Shown here piece by piece: positions 16,509-25,469 of a DNA stretch of 64,000 bases (position 1 is its first letter; each line of letters starts with the position of its first letter). This stretch comes from DASXMT01 sp963781305 (GTDB lineage: Bacteria > Actinomycetota > Acidimicrobiia > Acidimicrobiales > RAAP-2). Where the stretch lies: positions 496,001-560,000 of the forward strand of contig CAWAFL010000011.1 in assembly GCA_963781305.1 (NCBI GenBank), written 5' to 3'. Below the pieces are notes generated by a model that was not told the origin of the DNA, did no database searches, and worked only from the letters and a program-made list of their open reading frames with translations. Made by a program: the position numbers and the translations under genes.

Positions 16509-17315
16509 CTAGTGGCCGGAGAAATTGGGTGGTCGGCGCTCGGCGTAGGCCAGCAGCGCCTCTTTCAAGTCGTCGGTCTGCACGTTGATGCTCTGGGCCA
16601 GCGCCTCGGCTTCGAGGGCCTGGCCCAGAGAGGCGTGGGCCGCGTTGTCCAGCTCCCGCTTGGCCATGGACAGGGCCACCGGCGGTCCGGCGGCGACGGC
16701 ATCGACGATCTCCCCGGTCGCTCGATCGAGCTCGTGGACCGGCGTCACCGCGTTCACCAGACCCAGGGCCAAGGCCTCCGCCGCAGTGAGCATCTTCCCG
16801 GTCAGGGCGATCTCCTTGGCCCGGTGCACCCCGATGCGCTGTCGGAGCAACCAGGACGTCCCGAAGTCCAGGCTCAGGCCCCGCTTGGCGAAGATGGCCG
16901 AGAAACGGGCTCGGTCGGAGCACCAGATCATGTCCGCGGCCAGGGCCAAGCCGAGACCTGCTCCGACGCACACCCCGTCGACCTTGGCGATCACCGGCAC
17001 CGGGCAGTCGTGGACGGCAAGTACGACGTCGGCCAGAACCCGCATGCCGTCAAGGATATGACCCGAGGTCGAGGGCGACCCGCCGCCCCCACCGGAGGCC
17101 AGGTCGGCGCCGGCGCAGAAGTCCCCGCCTGCCCCGGTGAGCACGATGGCTCGGGCGCCGGAGTAGGAGAGATCACGGAAGGTCGCCCCGAGCGCGACCC
17201 ACATGTCGCCGGTGCACGCGTTCTTGGCCGCCGGGTTGTCGATGATCACCGTCGTGACGTGGCCTTCGGTCGCCACACGGACGCTCGGGTGGTAGGACGG
17301 GGAGCCGAGGGACAC
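16509..17315 (-). CDS. Enoyl-CoA hydratase/isomerase family protein
   Basis: A 268-residue crotonase-fold protein starting GTG at 17315. Oxyanion-hole segments are DFCAGADLA and the VDGVCVGAGLGLALAADM stretch; in the second, one catalytic Glu position of classical hydratases is not evident (KRGLSLDFG replaces the usual GLxPE/G), so isomerase or other crotonase chemistry is possible. It is transcribed with the carboxyltransferase gene. Substrate unknown. Confidence 0.86.
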   Translation of the reverse strand: MSLGSPSYHPSVRVATEGHVTTVIIDNPAAKNACTGDMWVALGATFRDLSYSGARAIVLTGAGGDFCAGADLASGGGGGSPSTSGHILDGMRVLADVVLAVHDCPVPVIAKVDGVCVGAGLGLALAADMIWCSDRARFSAIFAKRGLSLDFGTSWLLRQRIGVHRAKEIALTGKMLTAAEALALGLVNAVTPVHELDRATGEIVDAVAAGPPVALSMAKRELDNAAHASLGQALEAEALAQSINVQTDDLKEALLAYAERRPPNFSGH

Positions 17316-17439
17316 GCCGAAATACCAACAGCTTCACCGGGGGGGCGTCAAGCCCTGTGGCACCGAGTCATGACTGGGCGTGGCCAGGCGACAAGGATAG
17401 AGAAGGCTTGCGGTATGACCACCAGGGGAGGGGAGCGAG

Positions 17440-18633
17440 ATGAGGGACGGATTGAATCTTCTCGATGGGGGCTGGTATGCCCAGGATCCGCACGCCATCT
17501 GGACCGAGCTGCGCCGGGAAGCACCGGTCTACTACGACCCGCTGGGCCAGGTCTGGGGGATATCGCGCTACCAGGACGTCCTGGCCATCGAGAAGAACCC
17601 CGAGGACTTCTCGAGTCGTAAGGCGCCGCGGCCCCACGGTCAGGCGCTGCCCATGATGATCTCGATGGACGACCCGGCCCACCAGCAGCGTCGGTCGCTG
17701 GTCAACCGGGGCTTCACCCCGAAGCGGGTCGGCGACCAGGAACCCAAGCTGCGGGAGTTCTGCCGCACGATCCTCAACGAGGTCTGCGAGCGGGGCGAGT
17801 GCGATTTCGTGTGGGAAGTGTCCGCCCGGCTCCCCCTCATGGTCATCGCTGACATGCTCGGCTTGAGCGACATGCAAGAGGAGCTGCTCCACTGGTCGGA
17901 GGCCCTGATGCGCCCCGCCCCGGCGGAGCCTCTCGCCGCGGGCCAGAACGCCATCCAAGAGTTCCGGGAGAGCCAGCTCCAGGTCATCGCCGACCGCAGG
18001 CGCAATCCTCGGGACGATCTCATGACCACGCTGTGCGAGGCCGAGATAGGGGGTCAGCGTCTCGACGACGAGTCGATCGTGTACGAGACGCTCCTGATCC
18101 TCATCGGCGGGGACGAGACGACCAGGCATGTGATCAGCGGCGGGATGCTGGCCCTCTTGGAGAGCCCGGATCAGATGGCCGATCTGCGTGACGGTTCGGC
18201 AGACCTGATGATCGCAGTGGAGGAGATGATCCGGTGGGTGTCGCCCATCCAGAACATGGCTCGCACCGTTACCCGGGATCTGGAGTTCCGTGACCAGAAG
18301 ATGGGGGAGGGAGACCAGGTCATGCTGTTCTACCCGTCCGCCAACCGGGACGAGGACGTCTTCGCCGACCCTCAGGTCTTCGACATCCGCCGCGAACCCA
18401 ACCCCCACATTGCCTTCGGGTTCGGGCGGCACTACTGCCTGGGGGCCTCGTTGGCCCGGTTGGAGGTCAAAGTGATGTTCAGCGAGCTGCTCCGCCGCCT
18501 GCCCGATATCCACTTGGCCACCGGCGACGTGCTGCCCCGCCGGGCATCGAACTTCTCCAGTGGCCTCGAGGCCATGCCGGTGCGGTTCGACCCCGCGCCG
18601 GTCGAGACCACCGAGCCGGGGAGGTTCTCGTGA
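17440..18633 (+). CDS. Cytochrome P450
   Basis: A 397-residue soluble bacterial P450. The I-helix oxygen-activation motif is GGDETTRH, the ExxR motif is EMIR, and the heme-binding motif FGFGRHYCLG places the axial thiolate at Cys333. Start ATG at 17440 is preceded by GGGGAGGGGAGCGAG. The stop overlaps the GTG of the following amidohydrolase gene (GTGA), indicating coupling. It probably hydroxylates the substrate degraded by this cluster, with electrons from a ferredoxin encoded elsewhere. Confidence 0.94.
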   Translation: MRDGLNLLDGGWYAQDPHAIWTELRREAPVYYDPLGQVWGISRYQDVLAIEKNPEDFSSRKAPRPHGQALPMMISMDDPAHQQRRSLVNRGFTPKRVGDQEPKLREFCRTILNEVCERGECDFVWEVSARLPLMVIADMLGLSDMQEELLHWSEALMRPAPAEPLAAGQNAIQEFRESQLQVIADRRRNPRDDLMTTLCEAEIGGQRLDDESIVYETLLILIGGDETTRHVISGGMLALLESPDQMADLRDGSADLMIAVEEMIRWVSPIQNMARTVTRDLEFRDQKMGEGDQVMLFYPSANRDEDVFADPQVFDIRREPNPHIAFGFGRHYCLGASLARLEVKVMFSELLRRLPDIHLATGDVLPRRASNFSSGLEAMPVRFDPAPVETTEPGRFS

Positions 18634-19469
18634 TCACCGTTGCTCGAGCCCACGACTGTCTCTGCAACGTCGATATGGGAGATGTCGTGCAACCGGATTG
18701 GATGATCCGGGTGAAGGAGGACTATTTCAAGTCCAACTTCAACATGCGCAGCCGTGAGCTGCCTGAGATGCTCGAGGAGATGGACGCCCACGGGGTACGC
18801 CGGGCGGTCCTGCTGACCAGCGTCGCCAGGCCGTCCAAGCGGGCGGAGGAGTTCGTGGAGGCCCGTCCGGACCGGTTCAGCCTGGGGCTCGGCGGCCACA
18901 ACCTGCTCAAGCCCATGCCGACGCTCAAGGCGCTGGAGTCGTTCGTGGCCAGCAACCCGGTGGCCTACATCTCCGTGGGCCCGAGCTTTTGGGGGGACGG
19001 TCGCTACCCGCCAACGGATTCGGTTTACTTCCCCCTCTACACGAAGTGCTGCGAGCTCGACATCCCGTTGTGCATGAACACAGGGCTCCCCGGTCCTCCT
19101 ATCCCGGGCGAGGTGCAGAACCCCATCTACTTGGACCGGGTCTGCTGTTACTTCCCCGAGCTCAAGCTGTCCATGATCCATGGCGCCGATCCCTGGTGGG
19201 ACGTGGCCATTCGCCTCATGATCAAGTACGGAAACCTGCGCCTCATGACCTCTGCCTGGTCGCCAAAGCGGCTCCCCGAGGCGCTGTTGCATTTCATGCG
19301 AAGCCGCGGCCAGGACCGGGTGATCTTCGCCTCCGACTCACCCGTGCTCTCGATGACCAGGACAGTCACCGAGGCGTCCGCCCTCGACCTTCCTCCCGAC
19401 GTGCTCGACAACTACCTCTACGGCAACGCAGAGAACTTCTTCTTCTCCCGTCCCGGCGCGGCAGCATGA
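18630..19469 (+). CDS. Amidohydrolase 2 family protein (TIM-barrel metal hydrolase/decarboxylase)
   Basis: A 279-residue protein starting GTG at 18630, coupled to the P450 gene. Seen: YISVGPSFWGDG, the strand LSMIHGADPWWD with a conserved His, and the late FASDSP segment with the conserved Asp, all at positions expected in amidohydrolase 2 barrels. The usual N-terminal D-x-H metal motif is not obvious (AHDCLCN), so metal binding may differ. It probably hydrolyses or decarboxylates an intermediate of the P450 pathway. Confidence 0.8.
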   Translation: MITVARAHDCLCNVDMGDVVQPDWMIRVKEDYFKSNFNMRSRELPEMLEEMDAHGVRRAVLLTSVARPSKRAEEFVEARPDRFSLGLGGHNLLKPMPTLKALESFVASNPVAYISVGPSFWGDGRYPPTDSVYFPLYTKCCELDIPLCMNTGLPGPPIPGEVQNPIYLDRVCCYFPELKLSMIHGADPWWDVAIRLMIKYGNLRLMTSAWSPKRLPEALLHFMRSRGQDRVIFASDSPVLSMTRTVTEASALDLPPDVLDNYLYGNAENFFFSRPGAAA

Positions 19470-19707
19470 GAGCACTCTGAGGAGCTCGACATTGGGCCAT
19501 GACATCCACTTCTGACTGGCCGAGGGAGCTGCATCATGGCTGCCTCAGTTGGCCCGACGCGTCAGCCTCCAGCCGGTCTGGGCCATCGGCGTGTGGACCT
19601 CGTCCTCACTGAATTCGTGTCGTCTGAGCTCCAATGCGAAGTTGCGTGGGTCCCGACGCCCTCTCTTAGCTGAGTCATACTTGCGATGTCCCTATGTGGA
19701 GGCAACG

Positions 19708-20910
19708 ATGGATTTTGATGACACCGAGGAGGACGTCGCCTTCCGGAGCGAGGTGTCGGCGTGGCTCAAGGAGCACGCAGAGGTCAGAACGGGCCTGGAC
19801 AACTGGTCCCGAAACCCTATGCATCCAGATTACGTTCGCCGGTGCCGAGACTGGCAGCACACGCTGTTCAAGGGGGGTTGGGGTGCCATTACCTGGCCCG
19901 CCCAATACGGCGGACGGGGCGACAGTGCCTGGCGTCAAACCATGTTCAACCAGGAGATGGCCAGGTACGACGTCTCGGTTGGAGTGTTCTCCGTCGGGAT
20001 CGGCATGGCAGGACCGACCCTCATCGCGCACGGATCCGAAACACAAAAGCACCGTTATCTCTCGGCCATGCTGAGGGGGGAAGAGGTATGGTGCCAGCTG
20101 TTCTCAGAGCCCGACGCCGGATCGGACCTTGCCGCGCTGACGACTCGCGCCAAGCGGGACGGGGACGCGTTCGTTGTGAACGGTCAGAAGGTCTGGACCT
20201 CGGGTGCTCAACACAGTGATTGGGGGATCCTGATCGCTCGGACGAATCCTGACGTCCCCAAGCACAAGGGCATCACCTACTTCCTCGTCGACATGCACAC
20301 CCCCGGAATCGAGGTCCGTCCGCTTCGCCAGATCACCGGGAGCGCCCATTTCAACGAGGTCTTTTTGACTGATGTCGTCATCCCCGTCGCGAACGTGGTG
20401 GGAGAGGTCGATGGCGGGTGGGCTGTGGCTCACACGACCATGAGCTATGAGCGCACCCTCATCGGGGGCACAGGACAGGGCTTCACCATCGGGCAGGTAC
20501 TCGACCTAGCCCGCCGCTGTGGGGCCAGCACCGACCCTTTGATCCGCCAGCACCTGGCAGACTTCTACACACGGTTGGAGCTCCTCCGCTACATGAACTA
20601 TCGCGTGCAGACCGCCCTTTCCAAGGGTCGTGCGCCTGGTCCGGAGGCGTCCACCACCAAGCTGTTCGTCTCCCAGCACATGAGCCTCACCGCGGATCTG
20701 TTCATGGAGCTGCTCGGCGCCAACGGGATGCTGGCCGACGATGCGGCGCCTGATGACGGCATCTGGGAGACGGCATTCCTGAACCAGTGGATGTCCAGGC
20801 TCGGAGGCGGCACCGACAACATCCAGCGCAACTCCTTGGGCGAGCGGGTGCTCGGACTTCCGCGTGAGCCACGCAGTGACAAGGATCAAGCGTTCAGTGA
20901 ATTGCACTGA
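19708..20910 (+). CDS. Acyl-CoA dehydrogenase
   Basis: A 400-residue FAD flavoenzyme. The N-terminal helical domain (WGAITWPAQYGGRG), the middle beta domain (CQLFSEPDAGSDLAAL and VNGQKVWTSGA) and the C-terminal helical domain (GLGGGTDNIQRNSLGERVLGLP-like end) match the family. Start ATG at 19708 follows GGAGG; the frame is open upstream to 19549 but without domain sequence. The last gene of the plus-strand catabolic run, separated from the amidohydrolase by about 240 nt in which I see only a weak 45-codon frame. Confidence 0.93.
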   Translation: MDFDDTEEDVAFRSEVSAWLKEHAEVRTGLDNWSRNPMHPDYVRRCRDWQHTLFKGGWGAITWPAQYGGRGDSAWRQTMFNQEMARYDVSVGVFSVGIGMAGPTLIAHGSETQKHRYLSAMLRGEEVWCQLFSEPDAGSDLAALTTRAKRDGDAFVVNGQKVWTSGAQHSDWGILIARTNPDVPKHKGITYFLVDMHTPGIEVRPLRQITGSAHFNEVFLTDVVIPVANVVGEVDGGWAVAHTTMSYERTLIGGTGQGFTIGQVLDLARRCGASTDPLIRQHLADFYTRLELLRYMNYRVQTALSKGRAPGPEASTTKLFVSQHMSLTADLFMELLGANGMLADDAAPDDGIWETAFLNQWMSRLGGGTDNIQRNSLGERVLGLPREPRSDKDQAFSELH

Positions 20911-21084
20911 GCCATGAACCTACCTGTCAAGTCAATAGAGACCCGGCGGCTGGGTAGCTACTGCCCCACAAGCGTCGGTCGAGAACCGAGGGCTACGAGC
21001 ATCCGGAAGTCCGAACCGTACGGGCCGAGCACAGCGATGATAAGGATCGCTTCGAGGTGAGCGATACTTTTGTCTCACGAGATA

Positions 21085-21576
21085 TCAAGATGAATCAAAT
21101 GGAGCCACGACGACCTTGAGGAGTGTCGCCAGTGCAGACCTTTGGTCGGCACTGAGCCCCCCGAGGAGTGCGTCTTCTCTCAGGACGAGATCCTTGACTG
21201 CACCATCGACCCTCCGACGACCACTAGCGGTGAGGCGGATTCGAACCGACCGGGCGTCTTTGGGGTCTGGTGTTCGACGAACGAGTCCTCGCTGCTCGAG
21301 GTGATTGAGACGGTTGGTCATCGTTCCCGAAGTCACCAGCGTGTCCGCGAGGAGCTGTCCAGGTGAGAGCTCACAAGGTGGTCCGGCGCGCCGGAGAGCC
21401 GAGAGAACGTCAAAGGTCCAGGTTTCCAGATCGTGCCGCGCAAAGACCACAGATCGTTGACGTTCCAAGTGGCGGGCTAGGCGCGTGACCCGAGACAGGA
21501 CCTCGAGCGGAGACACATCGACACCCGGCAGTGCCTGGTGCCATCCCGATATGAGGCGATCAACTTCGTCTTCCAC
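21085..21576 (-). CDS. MarR family transcriptional regulator
   Basis: A 163-residue winged-helix repressor starting GTG at 21576. The core ELSPGQLLADTLVTSGTMTNRLNHLEQRGLVRRTPDPKD is the MarR recognition helix and wing (about residues 68-110), flanked by helical dimerisation segments. It is divergent from a methyltransferase gene, and the roughly 90-nt gap holds two palindromes likely to be its operators. It probably represses both genes. Confidence 0.9.
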   Translation of the reverse strand: MEDEVDRLISGWHQALPGVDVSPLEVLSRVTRLARHLERQRSVVFARHDLETWTFDVLSALRRAGPPCELSPGQLLADTLVTSGTMTNRLNHLEQRGLVRRTPDPKDARSVRIRLTASGRRRVDGAVKDLVLREDALLGGLSADQRSALATLLKVVVAPFDSS

Positions 21577-21611
21577 CCTCCGCCCTCCATCTCCCGGTGC
21601 TCACCATATAC

Positions 21612-21657
21612 CTTGACATCAAGAGATAGTTGGAGTTAATCTCTCTATATCAAGAGA
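21612..21657. promoter_or_regulatory. Candidate MarR operators
   Basis: Two palindromes lie between the divergent MarR and methyltransferase genes: CTTGACATCAAG (21612-21623, arms CTTGA/TCAAG around CA) and TCTCTATATCAAGAGA (21642-21657, arms TCTCT/AGAGA). Both share ATCAAGAGA-type half sites; a third related half site (GATATCAAGA) lies at 21081-21090 over the MarR stop codon. Confidence 0.6.
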
Positions 21658-21669
21658 AATGGGGGAGGC

Positions 21670-22497
21670 ATGGCTGGGGACGAATCAGCCAGGGTCGAGA
21701 TGAAGCGACGATCGGGCAGCTTTGGCGACGTCGCATCAATGTACGAGCGTTTCCGGCCCGGTCCCCCTTCGGCGGCGATCCAGTGGATGCTCCCAGATTC
21801 GGCTACGAGCGTCGTTGACCTTGGCGCAGGAACCGGTTTGATGACCAAGGACCTGCTGGGCCGAGTCGACCGCGTCCTCGCCATTGAGCCTGACGATCGG
21901 ATGCGAACAATTCTGTCGACCAACCTCCCCGAGGTGACGGCACTGCGTGGCACTGGAGAATCGATGCCAATCGGCACTTCGTCGGTAGACGTGGTGCTGG
22001 CGTCCGCTTCATGGCACTGGATGGATCCTGACCAGGCCCTTCAAGAAGCGGCCCGGGTTCTTGTTCCCGGAGGAGCCCTCGGCGTTGTCTGGACTGGCCC
22101 GGATCCGGAGGGCCCTTTCATCTCGCAGGCGCAAGCCATGCTTTCCGAGATGTCATCGGGCTCGGTGGAACCGACAACTGGTTCAGGTGGTGATCCCGAT
22201 CTGGGCAGTGTGATCATGGACACAGAGAACCGGATCGAGAGCGTGTTGTACATCCCTCATGACTCGCCCTTCGCTCAACCCGAGCACCAGGTCCTGATGT
22301 GGGATGTCGCTCTGACGGCCGACGAGCTCATCGGACTGCTGGGCACATTCAGTTGGATCATCACCATGCCGGATGAGCGACGCACCCATGTCGCCTCCGA
22401 AGCACGACGGATTCTTCAAGACGGCCTTGGGATCTCGGGCGACGTAACGGTAGATGTTCAATATCGATCCGAGGCTTGGCGGACTCGATTGACGTGA
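21670..22497 (+). CDS. Class I SAM-dependent methyltransferase
   Basis: A 275-residue methyltransferase. Motif I is VVDLGAGTGLMT, followed by an acidic ribose-binding residue in AIEPDDRM, then VDVVLASASWHWM and RVLVPGGALGVV. The start at 21670 sits only 1 nt after GGGGGAGG, too close for normal initiation, so ATG at 21700 (MKRRSGSF) may be the real start. Divergent from MarR, it is probably MarR-controlled. Substrate unknown. Confidence 0.88.
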   Translation: MAGDESARVEMKRRSGSFGDVASMYERFRPGPPSAAIQWMLPDSATSVVDLGAGTGLMTKDLLGRVDRVLAIEPDDRMRTILSTNLPEVTALRGTGESMPIGTSSVDVVLASASWHWMDPDQALQEAARVLVPGGALGVVWTGPDPEGPFISQAQAMLSEMSSGSVEPTTGSGGDPDLGSVIMDTENRIESVLYIPHDSPFAQPEHQVLMWDVALTADELIGLLGTFSWIITMPDERRTHVASEARRILQDGLGISGDVTVDVQYRSEAWRTRLT

Positions 22498-22781
22498 ACT
22501 GTAACTACGTCCACTCCGCGCTCAGGGTCCGTCAATCCCATGCGCCCCAGCGGCTCGGTGATCCAGCGATTGGGTGGTTGTGTTCCTCAGATGAATGCCA
22601 TGCTCCAGCAGATCTTTTCCTTGATCGAGAGCCAAGCCTGCTGCTACACATCTGTGTCGAACGACCGAAGTGCTCCGAGACGAGCCCGACCTTCGTGATC
22701 TCCACCCAGCGGGCTCTGAGTTCCCGGGTGGACAGATCCTCCCGCCGACTACCGTGACCGACTAGCCGGAGAAGGCCTGAG

Positions 22782-23432
22782 ATGTACGGAACACAACGTA
22801 CTGGTGTCCGCGTTGTCCTTACCAATGTCTCCAAGCCCAGCCGAATCGATGACTACTCCGCTTGGTACGACAGCTACGGCACGGGTTTGCTGAAGCCGGG
22901 GTATCTCGCGAACGACTGTCGGTTCGAAAACCCAAACGCCATTGGCGACGACAGCGACCCTCGATTTGCTGCAATTTACGACATCGTGACGCCCGATCCG
23001 GCCACTGCGTGGCCGGACACCGAAAATTCATCCGATTACCCGAGGAACCTTTTCCGCGACCCGCGGAGTGGGCTCGTGTCCCCCGTGTTTCGAGCATCGT
23101 ACGCACTGGTCGGAACGCAACTGGCGTCCGAGGAGCATGGTCCGCTCACCGGCGTCTATCTGGCCCTCACTGACGGGTCAGATGACACATCGCGCCAACA
23201 ATGGGCGTCGCGAGTCCTCGACACGGGTTTTTTCTTTGCCGTGTCGCGCCTTCGCGTCATTGAGGGATTCCCTCAGCCGGCGGAGTGGTTGGAGATTTTC
23301 GAGACGGATCAGCACGATGGGCTCGGGGCGCATACGAAGGCCCTCATTGCTCTTGAGCCTGACGGTCCTGACGACGGAGTGCGAAATCGGAGGGCTGGAT
23401 CGTTCGAGCTGGTGTCGGTCGCTACGACCTGA
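22782..23432 (+). CDS. Hypothetical protein, possible EthD-like alpha/beta-barrel fold
   Basis: A 216-residue protein I do not recognise. The N-terminal VVLTNVSKPSRIDDYSAWYDSYGTGLLKPG resembles the start of dimeric alpha/beta-barrel (EthD or DUF4286-like) domains, where a strand is followed by a helix with a Tyr/Trp-rich WYD motif; a second such unit may start near SYALVGTQLA. There is no signal peptide or membrane helix. It stands alone between the methyltransferase and a TetR gene, with a 284-nt unannotated gap before it. Confidence 0.6.
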   Translation: MYGTQRTGVRVVLTNVSKPSRIDDYSAWYDSYGTGLLKPGYLANDCRFENPNAIGDDSDPRFAAIYDIVTPDPATAWPDTENSSDYPRNLFRDPRSGLVSPVFRASYALVGTQLASEEHGPLTGVYLALTDGSDDTSRQQWASRVLDTGFFFAVSRLRVIEGFPQPAEWLEIFETDQHDGLGAHTKALIALEPDGPDDGVRNRRAGSFELVSVATT

Positions 23433-23633
23433 GAAGCCCCGACCAGGGCGAATTCCTCGAGGACGCCATCGGCACCGCCAGGGAGATCCAGACAGGGAAG
23501 CCGTTCAGGCTGTCAGACGAAACGGACGGGCAGACCGGCCCACGGCATGGACCCGTTCATGGGAGGGTCAACGCCACCTTGATGTGCATGGATATGGGTA
23601 CCTGGGCTGGGTGACGGCTGATCCGGCGGCGAT

Positions 23634-24389
23634 CTAGGAGAGCAGAGCACCAACTCCGTCCAACACGCAATCCAGGCCGAAATCGAATCGCTCGTCTCGC
23701 GTCTCCGCCGCATCGGGGTCGATACCCTCATCAAATACCCGCACTACGCGTGCGAACCTGCCTGAACGATCGAGCCGCTCCTTCCATACCTGCACATCAC
23801 CAGCAATCTCCGTGGCCGTAAGGCCTTCCCGGAACTGAGCGTGCTCCACTCGGAGCTCCCGAAGCTCATGCAGGACCGATCCGGTGACATAGGTATCGAT
23901 GGTCGTCAGGATGTAGAGCGCCGTTCGGGTGTCGACATCGAGATGGTCGAATACCGAGAGCGATCGTTCGATCTCCAAGAGCGCATTCGGTCCGAACGGC
24001 GGCCGCCCGCTCATGAAGTCCACAATCCAAGGGTGCCGAAGGAGCATTCGACGTCTCTGTCTGGCGATCTGCCCCAAGTCTTCGCGCCAATCGCCGCTCA
24101 GCTCCGCGGCCCCGTTCTCGCCCTCCGCCAGGTCGAGCATGAGATCGAGAAGCCGTTCCTTGTCAGCTACGTGCCAGTAGAGAGACATGGCGCCCACGTC
24201 GAGCTCCTTGGCGATGCGGCGCATGTTGACGGCGCCCCCACCCTCTGAGTCGGCCAAGGCCACAGCAGCCTGGACGATCTCGTCGCGGGAGAGCGCCTTG
24301 TCCCGTCGCCCATGGTGGGTCCTGGTCGACTCCGGGCGCCGGCGCGTCACTCCGGCCGAGGGAGGCCAGAAGTCATCGAGGTCCGTCAT
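23634..24389 (-). CDS. TetR family transcriptional regulator
   Basis: A 251-residue repressor. The N-terminal HTH (LSRDEIVQAAVALADSEGGGAVNMRRIAKELDVGAMSLYWHVADKERLLD, about residues 33-82) is followed by a tetracycline-repressor-like C-terminal domain (TetR_C class). ATG at 24389 was chosen because the frame upstream lacks domain sequence. It is divergent from a drug-type ABC exporter, with palindromes overlapping that promoter, so it most likely represses the exporter in the absence of its ligand. Confidence 0.9.
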   Translation of the reverse strand: MTDLDDFWPPSAGVTRRRPESTRTHHGRRDKALSRDEIVQAAVALADSEGGGAVNMRRIAKELDVGAMSLYWHVADKERLLDLMLDLAEGENGAAELSGDWREDLGQIARQRRRMLLRHPWIVDFMSGRPPFGPNALLEIERSLSVFDHLDVDTRTALYILTTIDTYVTGSVLHELRELRVEHAQFREGLTATEIAGDVQVWKERLDRSGRFARVVRVFDEGIDPDAAETRDERFDFGLDCVLDGVGALLS

Positions 24390-24414
24390 GTCTTCGTCCT
24401 GCCTCCTGCTCGCC

Positions 24415-24472
24415 TTGACTCTCGTACACAGTATAAATATAGTACGATGTACTACACACTGGTACGACGTAC
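24415..24472 (+). promoter_or_regulatory. ABC exporter promoter with TetR operators
   Basis: TTGACT (24415-24420), 17 nt, TATAGT (24438-24443) form a promoter for the exporter. A perfect inverted repeat TAGTAC-GAT-GTACTA (24440-24454) overlaps its -10 and start point, and a second, GTAC-GAC-GTAC (24462-24472), lies just downstream. A TetR dimer bound here would block initiation. Confidence 0.7.
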
Positions 24473-24485
24473 GAAAGGACCAGAG

Positions 24486-25469
24486 ATGAGCGTTGGCGTT
24501 GCCATAGAAGCCATTGGCCTCGAGAAGTCCTATGGGCCGACCCGCGCCTTGTCCGGCCTCGACCTCGTCGTCGAGGAGGGCACCATCCTCGGCGTTCTCG
24601 GGCCCAACGGAGCTGGAAAGACGACCGCTGTGCGCGTGCTCACCACGTTGCTCCGACCGGACCGGGGGACAGCCCGGGTCGCGGGCTATGACGTGGTCAG
24701 CGAAGCCACGCAGGTACGACGCAGTATCGGTCTGGCCGGCCAGTCGGCGGCCCTCGATGAATCCCTGACCGGTTCGGGGAATTTGGTGATGATCGGCCAA
24801 CTCTGTCGTTTTCCACGACGGAGGGCTCAGCAACGAGCTGAAGAGCTGTTGTCGCGTTTCGACCTGGCCGATGCAGCGCGCCGGGGCGTCAAGACCTATT
24901 CCGGCGGTATGCGTCGAAGGCTGGATCTTGCCGCGAGCCTTGTGAGTAGTCCACCGATCCTCTTCCTTGACGAACCGACCACTGGCCTGGATCCGCGGAG
25001 CCGCCTGACCCTGTGGGACATGATCCGCGCCTTGGTGTCCGACGGCACGACGGTGCTGCTCACGACGCAATACCTGGAGGAGGCAGATCAGTTGGCCGAC
25101 CGGATCGTCGTCATCGACAGGGGATCGGTCATCGCCGAGGGGACCTCGGGCGAGCTGAAGGCCGAGGTTGGTGGCGACCGTATCGAGGTCACCGTGGCAC
25201 AGGAGTCGGACCTCGCGTCGGCACGCGAGGTGTTGGCCGTCCATGCCAAGGGCGAGGTCCATCTCGACCTGGAACGAAGAGTGGTTGACGCATCGGTCCC
25301 GGATGGTGCGAGATCGATCTCCGCCATTGCCGCCGCCATGAGCGCGGCGGGCGTGCTGATCGACGACCTGGGAATGGTTCGCCCCTCTCTCGATGACGTC
25401 TTTCTCACCCTCACCGGTCACCGAACCGATCCCGCCTCAGGTCCGATCAAGAAAGCAGCACTCGTATGA
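24486..25469 (+). CDS. Daunorubicin-resistance-type ABC transporter ATPase (DrrA-like)
   Basis: A 327-residue ATPase with Walker A (LGPNGAGKTTAVRVL), signature (YSGGMRRRLDLAASL) and Walker B (ILFLDEPTTGLD), plus the C-terminal DrrA-type domain (about residues 230-315). DrrA/B exporters pump hydrophobic antibiotics or lipids. Start ATG at 24486; the stop overlaps the permease ATG. Expression is predicted to be under the divergent TetR. Confidence 0.93.
   Translation: MSVGVAIEAIGLEKSYGPTRALSGLDLVVEEGTILGVLGPNGAGKTTAVRVLTTLLRPDRGTARVAGYDVVSEATQVRRSIGLAGQSAALDESLTGSGNLVMIGQLCRFPRRRAQQRAEELLSRFDLADAARRGVKTYSGGMRRRLDLAASLVSSPPILFLDEPTTGLDPRSRLTLWDMIRALVSDGTTVLLTTQYLEEADQLADRIVVIDRGSVIAEGTSGELKAEVGGDRIEVTVAQESDLASAREVLAVHAKGEVHLDLERRVVDASVPDGARSISAIAAAMSAAGVLIDDLGMVRPSLDDVFLTLTGHRTDPASGPIKKAALV

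Noticed and set aside
19535..19672. A 45-codon plus-strand frame between amidohydrolase and acyl-CoA dehydrogenase
   Set aside because: No domain, no clear ribosome site, composition unremarkable.
23433..23633. Open frame with GRYDLRSPDQGEFLEDAIG between the hypothetical gene and TetR
   Set aside because: Looks faintly protein-like but has no start and no recognisable family; could be a remnant of a lost gene.
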